Below, piece by piece: positions 16,459 through 25,672 of a stretch of 64,000 nt of DNA. The number at the start of each line of letters is the position of its first letter. Within the stretch, counting starts at the first letter, position 1. The position numbers and the translations under genes are program-made. Location: the NCBI GenBank assembly GCA_910586225.1, contig CAJUIL010000012.1, positions 31,586 through 95,585 on the forward strand. The letters are read 5' to 3'. The DNA is from an uncultured Eubacterium sp. (GTDB lineage Bacteria; Bacillota; Clostridia; Lachnospirales; Lachnospiraceae). The notes below the pieces were generated by a model. It had not been told where the DNA came from, made no database searches, and saw nothing but the letters and a program-made list of their open reading frames with translations.

Positions 16459-16920
16459 ATGAAACGATTGAAACGTACCTTGCTGGCGGCAGCGCTTGTT
16501 GGTGCAGTTTCCTTTACGACTGCAGGACAGTCTGCAACCGTTGCTTATGCGCATGGATGTCATGGCGGTGGACATTGCGGTTCGTATACGAATTATTATT
16601 ATTGCGGCGGACACAGCGCACATACGCACAACGGCGGCATTTGTCCATATGCGGATGAAGATCCGTACTATTACTGCGGCGGACACAGCGCGCATACGCA
16701 TCCAAACGGGGTTTGCCCATATGCGACAACAGTCAGCAAAGCAACTGTCAGAAAGGTTCAAAGAACATTGAACCGCTGTGGGTATAACTGCGGAACCGCG
16801 GATGGCGTTATGGGAACAAGAACAAAACGTGCGTTAAAAAGCTATCAGAGGGACAACGGACTAAAGGCGGATGGTGCGATCGGCCAGCAGACGTTGATCG
16901 CGTTGGGGCTTGCAAATTAA
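16459..16920 (+). CDS. Secreted histidine-triad repeat and peptidoglycan-binding protein
   Basis: Start at ATG 16459 with AAGGGAG 7 nt upstream. 153 residues: a signal peptide (KRLKRTLLAAALVGAVSF, cleavage after VAYA), a His/Cys/Gly-rich stretch HGCHGGGH, then two copies of the unit YYYCGGHSAHTH-x-xG-x-CPYA (around 16606-16655 and 16669-16723) each carrying the metal-binding HxxHxH pattern with paired cysteines, and a C-terminal PG_binding_1 domain (VRKVQRTLNRCGYNCGTADGVMG ... ALKSYQRDNGL). It is probably attached to the cell wall and binds zinc or a similar metal. Function unproven. Confidence 0.8.
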   Translation: MKRLKRTLLAAALVGAVSFTTAGQSATVAYAHGCHGGGHCGSYTNYYYCGGHSAHTHNGGICPYADEDPYYYCGGHSAHTHPNGVCPYATTVSKATVRKVQRTLNRCGYNCGTADGVMGTRTKRALKSYQRDNGLKADGAIGQQTLIALGLAN

Positions 16921-16953
16921 CGATTGTGATCCAGAGAAAAAATAGGAAAGAAT

Positions 16954-16987
16954 AAGTGCAGGGCCGCAGCTGGCCTTGCACTTTTTT
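16954..16987 (+). terminator. Rho-independent terminator after the histidine-triad gene
   Basis: AAGTGCAGGGCC (16954-16965) pairs with GGCCTTGCACTT (16972-16983), followed by a T-run to 16987. Confidence 0.88.
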
Positions 16988-17155
16988 GTCGTTTTTGGTT
17001 TTTGAGGATTCGGAACTCTCAGACATTTGGCTTGTTCGAAAAGAAATCAGTTTTCAGAAAGAAGATACTATGTTAGAATAAAGGCAGATTACATACAGTT
17101 CGACATCGTTTGGTTTTTCTGAACGAGCTTTATGCTGGGCAGGCGGAGGATAAAA

Positions 17156-17860
17156 ATGAGTGCATTTGTGCAATTTCAAAACGTCGGCAAGACGTATCAC
17201 ATGGGCGAAGTGGATATCGAAGCGTTAAGAGATGTGAATTTTACGATTGAAAAGGGCGAGTTTTGTGTCGTAGTCGGTGCGTCTGGGGCAGGTAAGACGA
17301 CGATCTTAAATATTCTGGGCGGAATGGATACGCTGACGACTGGAAAGGTACTCCTGGACGGAGCAGAGATTTCGGCTTACCGTAAAAAGAAGCTGACGGC
17401 TTATCGGCGGTATGATATCGGATTTGTGTTCCAGTTTTATAATCTGGTGCAGAATTTGACGGCGTTGGAAAATGTAGAGCTGGCGGCACAGATATGCAAA
17501 GACCCGCTGGATGCGGGGACAGTGCTGGAGATGGTTGGACTAAAGGATCGGGCGGGGAATTTCCCGGCGCAGCTGTCAGGCGGAGAGCAGCAGAGAGTGG
17601 CGATCGCGCGTGCGCTTGCGAAAAATCCGAAGCTGCTGCTGTGCGATGAGCCAACGGGCGCGCTTGATTACCATACGGGTAAGGCGGTGCTAAAGCTGCT
17701 GCAGGATGCGTGCAGGAAAAATGGTATGACGGTCGTCGTCATTACGCATAACCAGGCGCTGACAGCGATGGCGGACAGGATTATTACCGTCAAAAACGGA
17801 ACTGTGCGCAGCATGGAGCTGAACGAACAGATCGTGCCGGTGGAAGAGATTGAATGGTAG
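17156..17860 (+). CDS. ABC transporter ATP-binding protein (LolD/MacB type)
   Basis: Start at ATG 17156 with GGAGG 6 nt upstream. 234 residues. Walker A GASGAGKTT, Q-loop FVFQFYNLVQNLT, signature LSGGEQQR, Walker B LLLCDEPTGALD and H-loop VITHN are all intact. The sequence belongs to the type VII (MacB/LolD/FtsE-like) ATPases that power FtsX-type permeases, and the partner gene follows 30 bp downstream. Confidence 0.93.
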   Translation: MSAFVQFQNVGKTYHMGEVDIEALRDVNFTIEKGEFCVVVGASGAGKTTILNILGGMDTLTTGKVLLDGAEISAYRKKKLTAYRRYDIGFVFQFYNLVQNLTALENVELAAQICKDPLDAGTVLEMVGLKDRAGNFPAQLSGGEQQRVAIARALAKNPKLLLCDEPTGALDYHTGKAVLKLLQDACRKNGMTVVVITHNQALTAMADRIITVKNGTVRSMELNEQIVPVEEIEW

Positions 17861-17890
17861 CGGAAATGCCAAAAAACAGGGAGACAGAGC

Positions 17891-20800
17891 ATGAACAAGG
17901 GAATGATAAAAACAACAGTCAGGGAAATAAAAGGAAGCCTTGGGCGGTATTTGGCCATTTTTGCGATTGTATTGTTGGGAGTAGCGCTGTTTACCGGGCT
18001 AAAGGCAACGACGCCGGCGATGCTTATGACGGGAAACGATTATCTGGCTGAGCAGAATTTTTACGATTTTCGGCTGCTGTCTACCATTGGTTTTGAGGAA
18101 GCGGACGTACAAAAGCTTATAGAGATGAAACAGACAGCCGACGCAGAAGGGGCCGTCAGCGTAGATGCAGTCTGCATGGCTGACAGCGGGAATGAAGCGG
18201 TCTATAAATTCCATACAGTGCCGGAAAAGATCAACCAGATCATATTGACTGCCGGAAGAATGCCCAAAAAGGCGGATGAATGTGTGCTGGATTCTGCCCA
18301 GTATGGGGAGGATATGATTGGAAAGCAGATCGCGGTGACGGATAGTAACGAAGAAGATACATTGGAAATGTTTGGTGAGCGGACATTTACGGCGGTAGGT
18401 ATTGTGCGTTCTCCTTATTATATCAATCTTGAGCGGGGAACGACTTCGATCGGAGAGGGAAAGATCACGGCTTTTTTATATGTGCCGCGGGAATCCTTTG
18501 CCTGTGAATATTTAACGGAAATTTATGTAAAAACAAAGCAAAAGCTGGATGTGTATACGGACGCCTATGAGGACTATATTGATGGAATGCAGGAGGAAAT
18601 AGAAGGGAAAACGGAGGCTCTTGCGCTGGCGCGGTATGAAAAGATTACGGGTGAAGCCCGTAAGGAAATAGATGACGCGCAGGAAGAATTAGACGAGAAG
18701 CTGGCAGATGCACATAAGGAGCTTGCTGACGCACGCAAAAAGATTGCGGACGGGGAGCAGGAAATCGTAGACGGGGAACAGGAGCTGCGTGATGGAAAGC
18801 GTAAGGCAGCAGATGGAGAGCGGGAGCTTGCCGCTAATGAACGCAAGCTTTCGGACAGTGAACGCAAGCTTTTGGACGGTGAACGGGAGATCCGGGAAAA
18901 GGAACAGGAGATTCGGGATGCGCAAAGACAGTTAAGTCAGGCGGAGCAGGAGATTTCTGCGAATGAGAAAAAGCTGGCGGATGGCAAGGCAGAGCTTGCG
19001 CAGGCCAAGGCAAAGCTGCAAAAGGAGGAAACTAAGCTGCAAAAGGAGGAAGCAGCCTTACCAGGACAGGAAACGCAGCTGCAAAAGCAGGAGACAGAGC
19101 TTTTGAAAAAAGAGGAGGAGCTTACGCAGCAGGAAGCGGAGCTGGCGAGCCAGGAGACGGAGCTTTTGAAAAAAGAAGCGGAGCTTAAGGAGCAGGAAAC
19201 GGAGCTTATGCAGCAGGAAGCAGCGCTCAAACAGCAGGAAACAACGCTTTTAGATAAAAAAGCAGAGCTTGCACAGCAGGAAGCAGTGCTCAGACAGCAG
19301 GAAACAGCGCTGGAAAATGAGGAAACAGCGCTGGATAGCCAGCAGAAGGACCTAAACCTCCGTAAGGAACAGCTGGAGCAGGCGTATGCAGCGCATCAGA
19401 TATCACATACGCAGTATGAGAGTCAGCTGCAAGAGCTGCAGACAGGGCTGCATCAGCTGCAGGCGGGTAAGGCGGAGCTTGCACAGACCAAGGCGCAGCT
19501 GCAGGCAGGAAAGAAACAGCTGCAGGAGGGACGTTCTCAAGTGCAGGAAGGACTCGTGCAGGTACAGTCTGGACTTGCGCAGGTGCGGCCTGGACTTACG
19601 CAGTTACAGGAGGGTCTTTCCCAAGTGCGGGAGGGACTTACACAGGTGCAGGGAGGTCTTTCCAAGGTGCGGGAGGGGCTTACGCAGGTGCGGGAAGGAC
19701 TTGTGCAGGTACGTGCAGGCTGCAAGCAGCTGCAGGACGGAAAACAGCAGATTGCCGCGGGAAAAAAACAGCTTGCCGCCGCAAAAGCAGAGATTGCGTC
19801 GAATGAAAAAACATTGGCTGAATCCCAACAACAGCTTGCAGCCGGAAAAGCAGAAACGGCAGACGCGCGTATGCAGCTGGAAACAGGAAGGCGAGAGCTG
19901 GAAAAAGGTAAAGCAGAGCTGCAAAGCGGCAGGATAGAGCTTGCGGATGGCAAGAGGCAGCTTGCGGATGCAAGGGAAGAGCTTGCAGATGCAAGGGCAG
20001 AGCTGAAACAGGGCAGAAAGGATCTGGACAAGGGCAAAGCGGAGCTTGCGGATGCCAGAAGGGAGTACGCGGACGCAAAAGCAGAATTAAATGAAGAGAC
20101 GGCGGATGCGCAGCAAAAGATAAACGACGCGCGTATGGAGCTGGCAGAGGCAGAGGAGCCGGATGCTTATGCGCTGACAAGAAATACGAATATCGGCTAT
20201 GCCTGCTATGAAAGCGATTCTAATATTGTAGCAGGGATCGCGAATGTATTTCCGGTGTTCTTTTTCCTTGTGGCTGCGCTTATTTGCATGACGACAATGA
20301 ACCGAATGGTGGAGGAGCAGCGTACGCAGATCGGCGTGCTCAAGGCGCTTGGTTATGGAAACGGCACGATCATGGGGAAATATTTGTTTTACGCCGGTTC
20401 TGCGGCAGCCGCGGGAGCGGTAGCAGGCTGTATTATCGGGACGTGGCTGTTTCCAAAGGTGATCTGGATGGGATACAGTATTATGTATTCTATGGGAGAG
20501 ATTACTTATTATTTTGACGGGTGGATGGCTTTCTTTTCGCTGCTGGCGGCGCTGCTTTGTTCGATGGGGGCGGCTTACGCGTCCTGCCGGTACGAGCTGT
20601 ATAGCGTTCCGGCAAGCCTGATACGGCCAAAGGCGCCAAAGGGCGGAAAACGCATCTTTTTGGAAAATGTTGGGTTTATCTGGAGTAGGATGAAGTTTCT
20701 GCACAAGGTATCGGTCCGCAATATTTTTCGTTATAAAAAACGTTTTTTTATGATGATACTTGGAATAAGCGGCTGTACGGCGCTGCTTCTGACAGGATTT

Positions 20801-21823
20801 GGGGTCAAGGATTCCGTAACGAATGTGGCGGATATGCAGTATGACGAGATTGAGATTTATGATATCGGCATTACATTTTCAGAAAATGTAACGAAGGAAG
20901 ATCTGCAGGAGTTGGATAGACAGACCGGAAACCTGATGGAGCGGTTTGCCTGCCGCTATGAGGAAAGCGTGGATCTGGATTTCGGCGGAAAAACGAAATC
21001 GATGTATCTTGGAATAGCGCAGGATACAGAGGAGATCGCTGATTTCTTAAAGCTTCGTACAAAGAGCGGCGAAAAAATCTCTTATCCGTCCGCTGGGGAA
21101 GCTGCATTAACGGTAAAGACAGCGGAAACAATGGGGATTCGTGTGGGCGATCAGGTAGTTTTGCGGGACAGTGAGATGAACAGCCTTACGGTAAAAGTGA
21201 GCGCGTTGTATGAGAATTTTATTTATAACTGTGTTTATATTAGTAAGGAGACCTATATGGAGCAGCTTGGAAAAGAGCCGGAGTACAAAAGCGCTTATGT
21301 CGTTGTAAAAGACGGTGTGGATGTCCATATGGCGGCTGCAGTGATGGCTGACCAGGGCAATGTATTGTCGGTTTCTATTACCCAAGATATGCGCGAACGG
21401 ATTGCATCGATGATGAAAAGCATGGATTATATTGTGCTTTTAATTATTTTATGCGCAGGCAGCCTAGCGTTTATTGTGCTGTACAATCTGACGAATATTA
21501 ATATTACCGAGCGTATCCGGGAGATCGCGACGATCAAGGTGCTTGGGTTTTACGCGCGGGAAACGGCGGATTATGTATTTCGGGAAAATCTTGCGCTAAC
21601 GGGCCTTGGTGCGTTGGCGGGGCTGGGTCTTGGGAAATGGCTCCATTGGTTTGTGATGGATCAGGTTAAGATTGATATGATCTCGTTTAAGACGATGGTT
21701 GCTCCGATGAGCTATTTATGGAGTCTGGCATTGACGTTTGCGTTTGCGATGCTTGTAAACGGGCTGATGTATTTTAAGCTGGAGCATATTCATATGGCGG
21801 AGGCGCTTAAGTCGATTGAATAG
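17891..21823 (+). CDS. FtsX-type ABC permease with giant coiled-coil insert
   Basis: 1310 residues; AGGGAG precedes the ATG. TM1 (about 18-38) is followed by a MacB-like extracytoplasmic domain (about 45-245), then a predicted coiled coil of about 510 residues (250-758) made of short E/K/Q-rich repeats, three more TM helices in the first FtsX domain (about 785-900), and a second FtsX half (about 945-1310) with its own extracytoplasmic domain and TM helices. The insert passes through (L-x-x-x-E-x-E) heptads to a run of about thirteen heptads of the form GLxQVRE (19525-19790). It probably couples ATP hydrolysis to mechanical work or peptide/lipid transport at the envelope. Substrate unknown. 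Confidence 0.88.
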   Translation: MNKGMIKTTVREIKGSLGRYLAIFAIVLLGVALFTGLKATTPAMLMTGNDYLAEQNFYDFRLLSTIGFEEADVQKLIEMKQTADAEGAVSVDAVCMADSGNEAVYKFHTVPEKINQIILTAGRMPKKADECVLDSAQYGEDMIGKQIAVTDSNEEDTLEMFGERTFTAVGIVRSPYYINLERGTTSIGEGKITAFLYVPRESFACEYLTEIYVKTKQKLDVYTDAYEDYIDGMQEEIEGKTEALALARYEKITGEARKEIDDAQEELDEKLADAHKELADARKKIADGEQEIVDGEQELRDGKRKAADGERELAANERKLSDSERKLLDGEREIREKEQEIRDAQRQLSQAEQEISANEKKLADGKAELAQAKAKLQKEETKLQKEEAALPGQETQLQKQETELLKKEEELTQQEAELASQETELLKKEAELKEQETELMQQEAALKQQETTLLDKKAELAQQEAVLRQQETALENEETALDSQQKDLNLRKEQLEQAYAAHQISHTQYESQLQELQTGLHQLQAGKAELAQTKAQLQAGKKQLQEGRSQVQEGLVQVQSGLAQVRPGLTQLQEGLSQVREGLTQVQGGLSKVREGLTQVREGLVQVRAGCKQLQDGKQQIAAGKKQLAAAKAEIASNEKTLAESQQQLAAGKAETADARMQLETGRRELEKGKAELQSGRIELADGKRQLADAREELADARAELKQGRKDLDKGKAELADARREYADAKAELNEETADAQQKINDARMELAEAEEPDAYALTRNTNIGYACYESDSNIVAGIANVFPVFFFLVAALICMTTMNRMVEEQRTQIGVLKALGYGNGTIMGKYLFYAGSAAAAGAVAGCIIGTWLFPKVIWMGYSIMYSMGEITYYFDGWMAFFSLLAALLCSMGAAYASCRYELYSVPASLIRPKAPKGGKRIFLENVGFIWSRMKFLHKVSVRNIFRYKKRFFMMILGISGCTALLLTGFGVKDSVTNVADMQYDEIEIYDIGITFSENVTKEDLQELDRQTGNLMERFACRYEESVDLDFGGKTKSMYLGIAQDTEEIADFLKLRTKSGEKISYPSAGEAALTVKTAETMGIRVGDQVVLRDSEMNSLTVKVSALYENFIYNCVYISKETYMEQLGKEPEYKSAYVVVKDGVDVHMAAAVMADQGNVLSVSITQDMRERIASMMKSMDYIVLLIILCAGSLAFIVLYNLTNINITERIREIATIKVLGFYARETADYVFRENLALTGLGALAGLGLGKWLHWFVMDQVKIDMISFKTMVAPMSYLWSLALTFAFAMLVNGLMYFKLEHIHMAEALKSIE

Positions 21824-21843
21824 GCAGTTTTGACGGGCAATAA

Positions 21844-21879
21844 ATGAATAGTATTTCCAGATATGGAAATACTATTCAT
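21844..21879. repeat. Perfect 15-bp hairpin between convergent genes
   Basis: ATGAATAGTATTTCC (21844-21858) and GGAAATACTATTCAT (21865-21879) are perfectly complementary around AGATAT. It lies between the permease gene and the convergent Rpn-type gene. It lacks a T-run, so termination is uncertain; it could be a transposase-associated palindrome. Confidence 0.6.
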
Positions 21880-21906
21880 AAAGATGGATCGATAGGTTTA
21901 TGCTTG

Positions 21907-22797
21907 TCAGTCTTTCCACCACTCTCCGACTTCTTTTTCTGCCGTTTCCTGGGACATAACAAACCGTGTTGCAATCCTTTTAACGACTTCAATAAATGTC
22001 ATGCCGCATTCTTGATATGTCTCTACTGCCGAACGGATTGCCGCATCCTTTGCTACGCCTATGTCATGTACTCTCATAATCTCTTCCTGGTCATATAACT
22101 GCATCATAATATCCACAACCTCGCTTTCTTTTCCTTCAAGATATTCTCTAAGAATATTCTGATCCTTGCAAATACGGATTGTCTTTTGCACTGTTTTCTT
22201 TGATCTACCGTATAGTTTTCTCTGTTCATCTACTATTTTTGTGAAAGTTACATATTGGCTGATAATATCGCCTTTCTTCCCGTTATAGATCATCTGCACG
22301 GTCACTTCGACCGCTGTTTTTTCCCCTCCAAAAAATTCATCTGATAACGTAATCTCTGATGGGCGTGTTTTACGTTCTCCTGTATATATGACATACAGCT
22401 CCGGTTTTGGAAGCTCTACTTTTTTGCTCTTATATAAATCCATATCATTTTCGGAAAAATATCTCCGGTATGAATTTGCCAGGTATTCCAGCGCACGAAT
22501 GATAATATTAGCTGTCCATAAGGTTTGCGCTTCCACCAGCACCATAAGTTTATTTCCTTTTATGAACCCAAGGTCATTATAGACGCTGTCTGTAAAAATA
22601 TTTTCCAAAGTGACTGTTTTTAAGTCATCCTCGCATACTTTCTTATCTTCCGGATGGAGTGCTTGGTACAGTTGGAGCAGGTATTTGGAATCACTGAACA
22701 AATTGCAGAATACGCTGTCTTTTACTGTCCTTTTCGTTTCTGTTTTTTCTATTTCCTTACTTTCCGCTGCCATATGCTGTATATCTCTTCCTCTCAT
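21907..22797 (-). CDS. Rpn-family PD-(D/E)XK nuclease / putative transposase
   Basis: Start taken at ATG 22797; a TTG frame extends 14 codons upstream and ATG 22773 is also possible, since no ribosome site is strong. About 296 residues. It opens with a short charged tail, then VKDSVFCNLFSDSKYLLQLY, TDSVYNDLGF and the nuclease core NKLMVLVEAQT (D...ExQ of the PD-(D/E)XK fold), ending with EEIMRVHDIGVAK and helical ATRFVMSQETAEKEV. This is the Rpn recombination-promoting nuclease family, often multicopy and linked with mobile DNA. The gene looks intact. Confidence 0.85.
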   Translation of the reverse strand: MRGRDIQHMAAESKEIEKTETKRTVKDSVFCNLFSDSKYLLQLYQALHPEDKKVCEDDLKTVTLENIFTDSVYNDLGFIKGNKLMVLVEAQTLWTANIIIRALEYLANSYRRYFSENDMDLYKSKKVELPKPELYVIYTGERKTRPSEITLSDEFFGGEKTAVEVTVQMIYNGKKGDIISQYVTFTKIVDEQRKLYGRSKKTVQKTIRICKDQNILREYLEGKESEVVDIMMQLYDQEEIMRVHDIGVAKDAAIRSAVETYQECGMTFIEVVKRIATRFVMSQETAEKEVGEWWKD

Positions 22798-22883
22798 AAT
22801 ATATTGTTTCTCTTTCAACTTTATCTTAGCAGAAAACAATCCAATAAGCCATATACTTATGGATAAAAACGCCCGTGAAAGAA

Positions 22884-25133
22884 TTAAAGATTGATATTTT
22901 TGTGTGAAACCTGTTTTTCATTATAATAAATCGTAACAGGAGTGCTATGACTGACTTCCAATAATACATAGCAGACAGAGGCTCGGCCCATATCAGATAC
23001 CTTTACTTTTAATCTATCTGCATTCCATTCCGGTTGAAAAGCATAATCAGCTGCCAGCCCATTATAATAAATGTATTTCTTTTTATTTTTGCATATCATA
23101 TACCATTTGCCCTGACCGCATGACCGGAGAGCTTCTCTTATCGCTTGAGGAGCATCTTCTTTGGCCATGCGTATGATCTTTGCATCAGAGCCTACGGATC
23201 CTGTTTTTGTATGATCTGTTTTTGTTACAGCAGCGGCTGCTTTTATAGGCTCCGAAAGCTCCAAATCCTGTTGTATCTCATTGAGTTCTTCCTGTGTAAG
23301 GCTCTCCAGCCGTATGATCGATCCAGCGTCGTCACGCTGCAGCCGCAGATCGATGGATCCATTTGCGTCATAGTTGAAAATGTAAAAGGAGTCGTCCGCT
23401 TTGACATCCATAAAAATGCGAACCCGGCTGCCTTTATAATAATAAGCTCCGTTTTTCTTCTCAATATCATGGGCTGCATAAGCTTTTGCGTATGCCTGCT
23501 TCGTCGTTTGCTTCTTTGTGACGGTTACCTTGCAGATATATGTGATCTGGCCGATCCTGGCATAGATTTTTGTCTGTCCTGGCTTTTGGGCGGTTACGGT
23601 TCCGTGCTTATCTACAATAGCGATTTTCTTATTTTCAGACGACCATACCGGATCCTGCTTTACGCGGGTCAGCTTTAAAAGCAGGGTACTGCCTTCTGTT
23701 AGCTGTATAGAAGATTTGTTTAGTTTTGGAAATTGATCGGTATCGGTTGTACTGATACGGTCAATTTCCTGCGCAGTATATAAAAAAGCATCGTATGTAT
23801 CCTGTGTACTCGCTCCATGCGCCAACGCATAGCTGCATTGGGTGTTTACTTCTTTAATGAGCTTTTTTCTGTGGCTGAATGGACCGATTGTGGAATAACC
23901 GTTTTTAGTGAAAAGAGTAAGTCCAATGGTTCCTTCGCTAAATCCTCCGGATGGCTTGTCCGCTTCATCTGCACCATCAGAAAAAATAGTATACAGACGA
24001 TTGTTCTCACAGATGATTGTTAAGTCCCTTTCGGTAGATGCGGCGGTGTGTTCTGTTTTGCGATTGGTCGCCGCAGCGGTGGTTTTATAGGTGCCGAAAG
24101 AAGCGGCTGCTGCCGTAAATAAGCAGGTCAGCGCAAGCGCTGCAGCAGTTGTAGCTTTTGATCTTTTTTGAATATCCATAATTGCGTCTAACCTTCCTTT
24201 TAATAATTTTTTGCTTTCACTAAAGCTGACAGATGCAGAGGGACTGGAGTAAGTGCCGTTTGCCATCGCGCTTAATAATATGCTGCCGTATGCTTTTCTT
24301 TCAGCAGCGTCCAGATTTTTTATGACTGCTTCGTCACAGGACAGCTCGCATAATTGTCTGATTTCCCGTTCCACCAGATATAGAAAGGGATTGAACCAAT
24401 GCAGGCATAGGGTGAACTGGATCAGCCATTTATAGATCAGGTCAGCCCGTTTGTAATGGATCAGCTCATGCAGCACTGAATAATGAAAAACCTCCGCTGT
24501 TAAATACTGATCAGATGCCGGAAGTACGATACAGGGCTTTAAGATCCCGATCAACAACGGAGAGGAGATCAGGCTGTTCGTACAAAGACCGACACAGCCT
24601 TTGATATGCTCCTGCCCGATCATACCGCCGACGTGTTCTAGCAGGCTGATATCATCTATTGTGCGGCTTCCCGCGCGAATATAGCGGGTAAAGCTTTGAT
24701 ATATCGTAAGCTTTCGAAGCAAAAGCATCATGGCGGTTACCAGCCAGACTGCAGGCGCATATTTTCGGAACGCAGAAGCTATCTGCAGGCGGATGCAGCT
24801 ATGATGCGTTGGTTTTGCAGCTTGCGTTGATGCTGCAGCTTGCTTTGGAGCATCAGCAGGCAGCTCTTTTGGGATCTTATTTTCTGTAGTATGGGAAGGC
24901 TCCGGTTTTCTGCTCTCAGCTGCGGGCTGTTCAAAGCTAGTATGTATCATTTCGATAGGAACGCTTATGAGCGACCAGGGAACCAGCAGACGCGCGATGA
25001 CAACAAGCCATATGTAATATTGCCAGCGTTTGCTCAGCCGCCTTCGGTATAGTGGGCGTAGTAAAAACAGAATGCCTGCTAAAAATGTTCCTGAAAGAGA
25101 AAGCATCAGTACGGTATTCATGATTTCTTGCAT
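22884..25133 (-). CDS. BlaR1-like M56 membrane metallopeptidase with Ig-like ectodomain
   Basis: 749 residues; GGAGG 7 nt before the ATG. N-terminal TM helices, the zinc site HELIHYKRAD (about residue 222) and the downstream glutamate in CELSCDEAV define an M56 (BlaR1/MecR1) protease. A further TM near 335 leads to a large extracytoplasmic part with no penicillin-binding SxxK domain visible; instead a bacterial Ig-like (BIG_2) stretch is seen (SIQLTEGSTLLLKL ... VTAQKPGQTKIYA). It lies 23 bp after the BlaI-type repressor gene and should cleave or inactivate that repressor on sensing a signal that is probably not a beta-lactam. Confidence 0.87.
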   Translation of the reverse strand: MQEIMNTVLMLSLSGTFLAGILFLLRPLYRRRLSKRWQYYIWLVVIARLLVPWSLISVPIEMIHTSFEQPAAESRKPEPSHTTENKIPKELPADAPKQAAASTQAAKPTHHSCIRLQIASAFRKYAPAVWLVTAMMLLLRKLTIYQSFTRYIRAGSRTIDDISLLEHVGGMIGQEHIKGCVGLCTNSLISSPLLIGILKPCIVLPASDQYLTAEVFHYSVLHELIHYKRADLIYKWLIQFTLCLHWFNPFLYLVEREIRQLCELSCDEAVIKNLDAAERKAYGSILLSAMANGTYSSPSASVSFSESKKLLKGRLDAIMDIQKRSKATTAAALALTCLFTAAAASFGTYKTTAAATNRKTEHTAASTERDLTIICENNRLYTIFSDGADEADKPSGGFSEGTIGLTLFTKNGYSTIGPFSHRKKLIKEVNTQCSYALAHGASTQDTYDAFLYTAQEIDRISTTDTDQFPKLNKSSIQLTEGSTLLLKLTRVKQDPVWSSENKKIAIVDKHGTVTAQKPGQTKIYARIGQITYICKVTVTKKQTTKQAYAKAYAAHDIEKKNGAYYYKGSRVRIFMDVKADDSFYIFNYDANGSIDLRLQRDDAGSIIRLESLTQEELNEIQQDLELSEPIKAAAAVTKTDHTKTGSVGSDAKIIRMAKEDAPQAIREALRSCGQGKWYMICKNKKKYIYYNGLAADYAFQPEWNADRLKVKVSDMGRASVCYVLLEVSHSTPVTIYYNEKQVSHKNINL

Positions 25134-25156
25134 TTTGCCGCCTCCAATCTGACTGG

Positions 25157-25558
25157 TTATTCCAAATTAGCGTTATTTTTTTCATCGGCAGCACATTGAT
25201 CCTGCCAGTATGCGTTTAATTCCGCAAGATCGGCGGCAGACAGCCATTCTTTTTGGATCAGCGTTGCGACAAGCCCTTTTGCGTTGCCCTCGTACATTTT
25301 TCCTAAAAACGCTTCTGTCTGGGCAGCTTGATATTCACCTTCTGAAAAAACAGCTGAATACCGGTTGCGGTGACCGATTTTATTTGTAGTGACCAATCCT
25401 TTCTCAATCAGCCGGGATAGCAGCGTAATAATTGTATTCTTTGTCCAATTCTTTCCCTGAGCGGATAATTCCTGCATAATCTGTGCGTATAACGCGTTCC
25501 CGCCATTGCTCCAGATGATTTTTAACAGTTCAAATTCATAATCAGATGCTTGCTGCAT
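25157..25558 (-). CDS. BlaI/MecI/CopY-family repressor
   Basis: 133 residues; GGAGG 7 nt before the ATG. It begins with the winged helix of the Penicillinase_R family (YEFELLKIIWSNGG, ... KNWTKNTIITLLSRLIEKGLV) and continues with a dimerisation and cleavage region containing LVATLIQKEWLSAADLAELNAYW. It is the first gene of a two-gene operon with the BlaR1-like sensor and should bind the palindrome at 25582-25624, repressing its own promoter. Confidence 0.92.
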   Translation of the reverse strand: MQQASDYEFELLKIIWSNGGNALYAQIMQELSAQGKNWTKNTIITLLSRLIEKGLVTTNKIGHRNRYSAVFSEGEYQAAQTEAFLGKMYEGNAKGLVATLIQKEWLSAADLAELNAYWQDQCAADEKNNANLE

Positions 25559-25581
25559 AGGTTTTCCTCCGTTTGATTTAT

Positions 25582-25624
25582 GAGTACATCATGTTATCTA
25601 AATAAAAGATAACATGATGTACTC
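25582..25624. promoter_or_regulatory. BlaI-type operator, perfect 18-bp palindrome
   Basis: GAGTACATCATGTTATCT (25582-25599) and its exact complement (25607-25624) are separated by 7 nt. Each arm contains a TACATCATGTTA dyad reminiscent of the TACA-N-TGTA boxes of BlaI/MecI. It covers the spacer, the -10 region and the start site of the repressor promoter. Confidence 0.85.
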
Positions 25625-25634
25625 TATATGTCAA
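25606..25634 (-). promoter_or_regulatory. Promoter of the BlaI-BlaR1-like operon
   Basis: On the minus strand, TTGACA (25634-25629) and TATCTT (25611-25606) are 17 nt apart. The whole spacer and -10 box lie in one arm of the operator palindrome, so bound repressor would exclude RNA polymerase. Confidence 0.8.
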
Positions 25635-25672
25635 GTAGTTTTTGACTTTCTAAGAAAATTTAGTAAACTTTA

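Noticed and set aside
19080..19790. Regular short repeats that at first look like a CRISPR or satellite array
   Set aside because: The period is 21 nt, there are no unique spacers, and the repeats are in frame within one long coding sequence, giving protein heptads.
18574..20180. Several long minus-strand open frames opposite the coiled coil
   Set aside because: They are Ser/Cys- or Leu-rich mirror images of the repetitive sense frame and have no ribosome sites.
21907..22797. Intact insertion sequence around the Rpn-type gene
   Set aside because: No terminal inverted repeats or target duplications could be found around it; the nearby 15-bp hairpin is on one side only.
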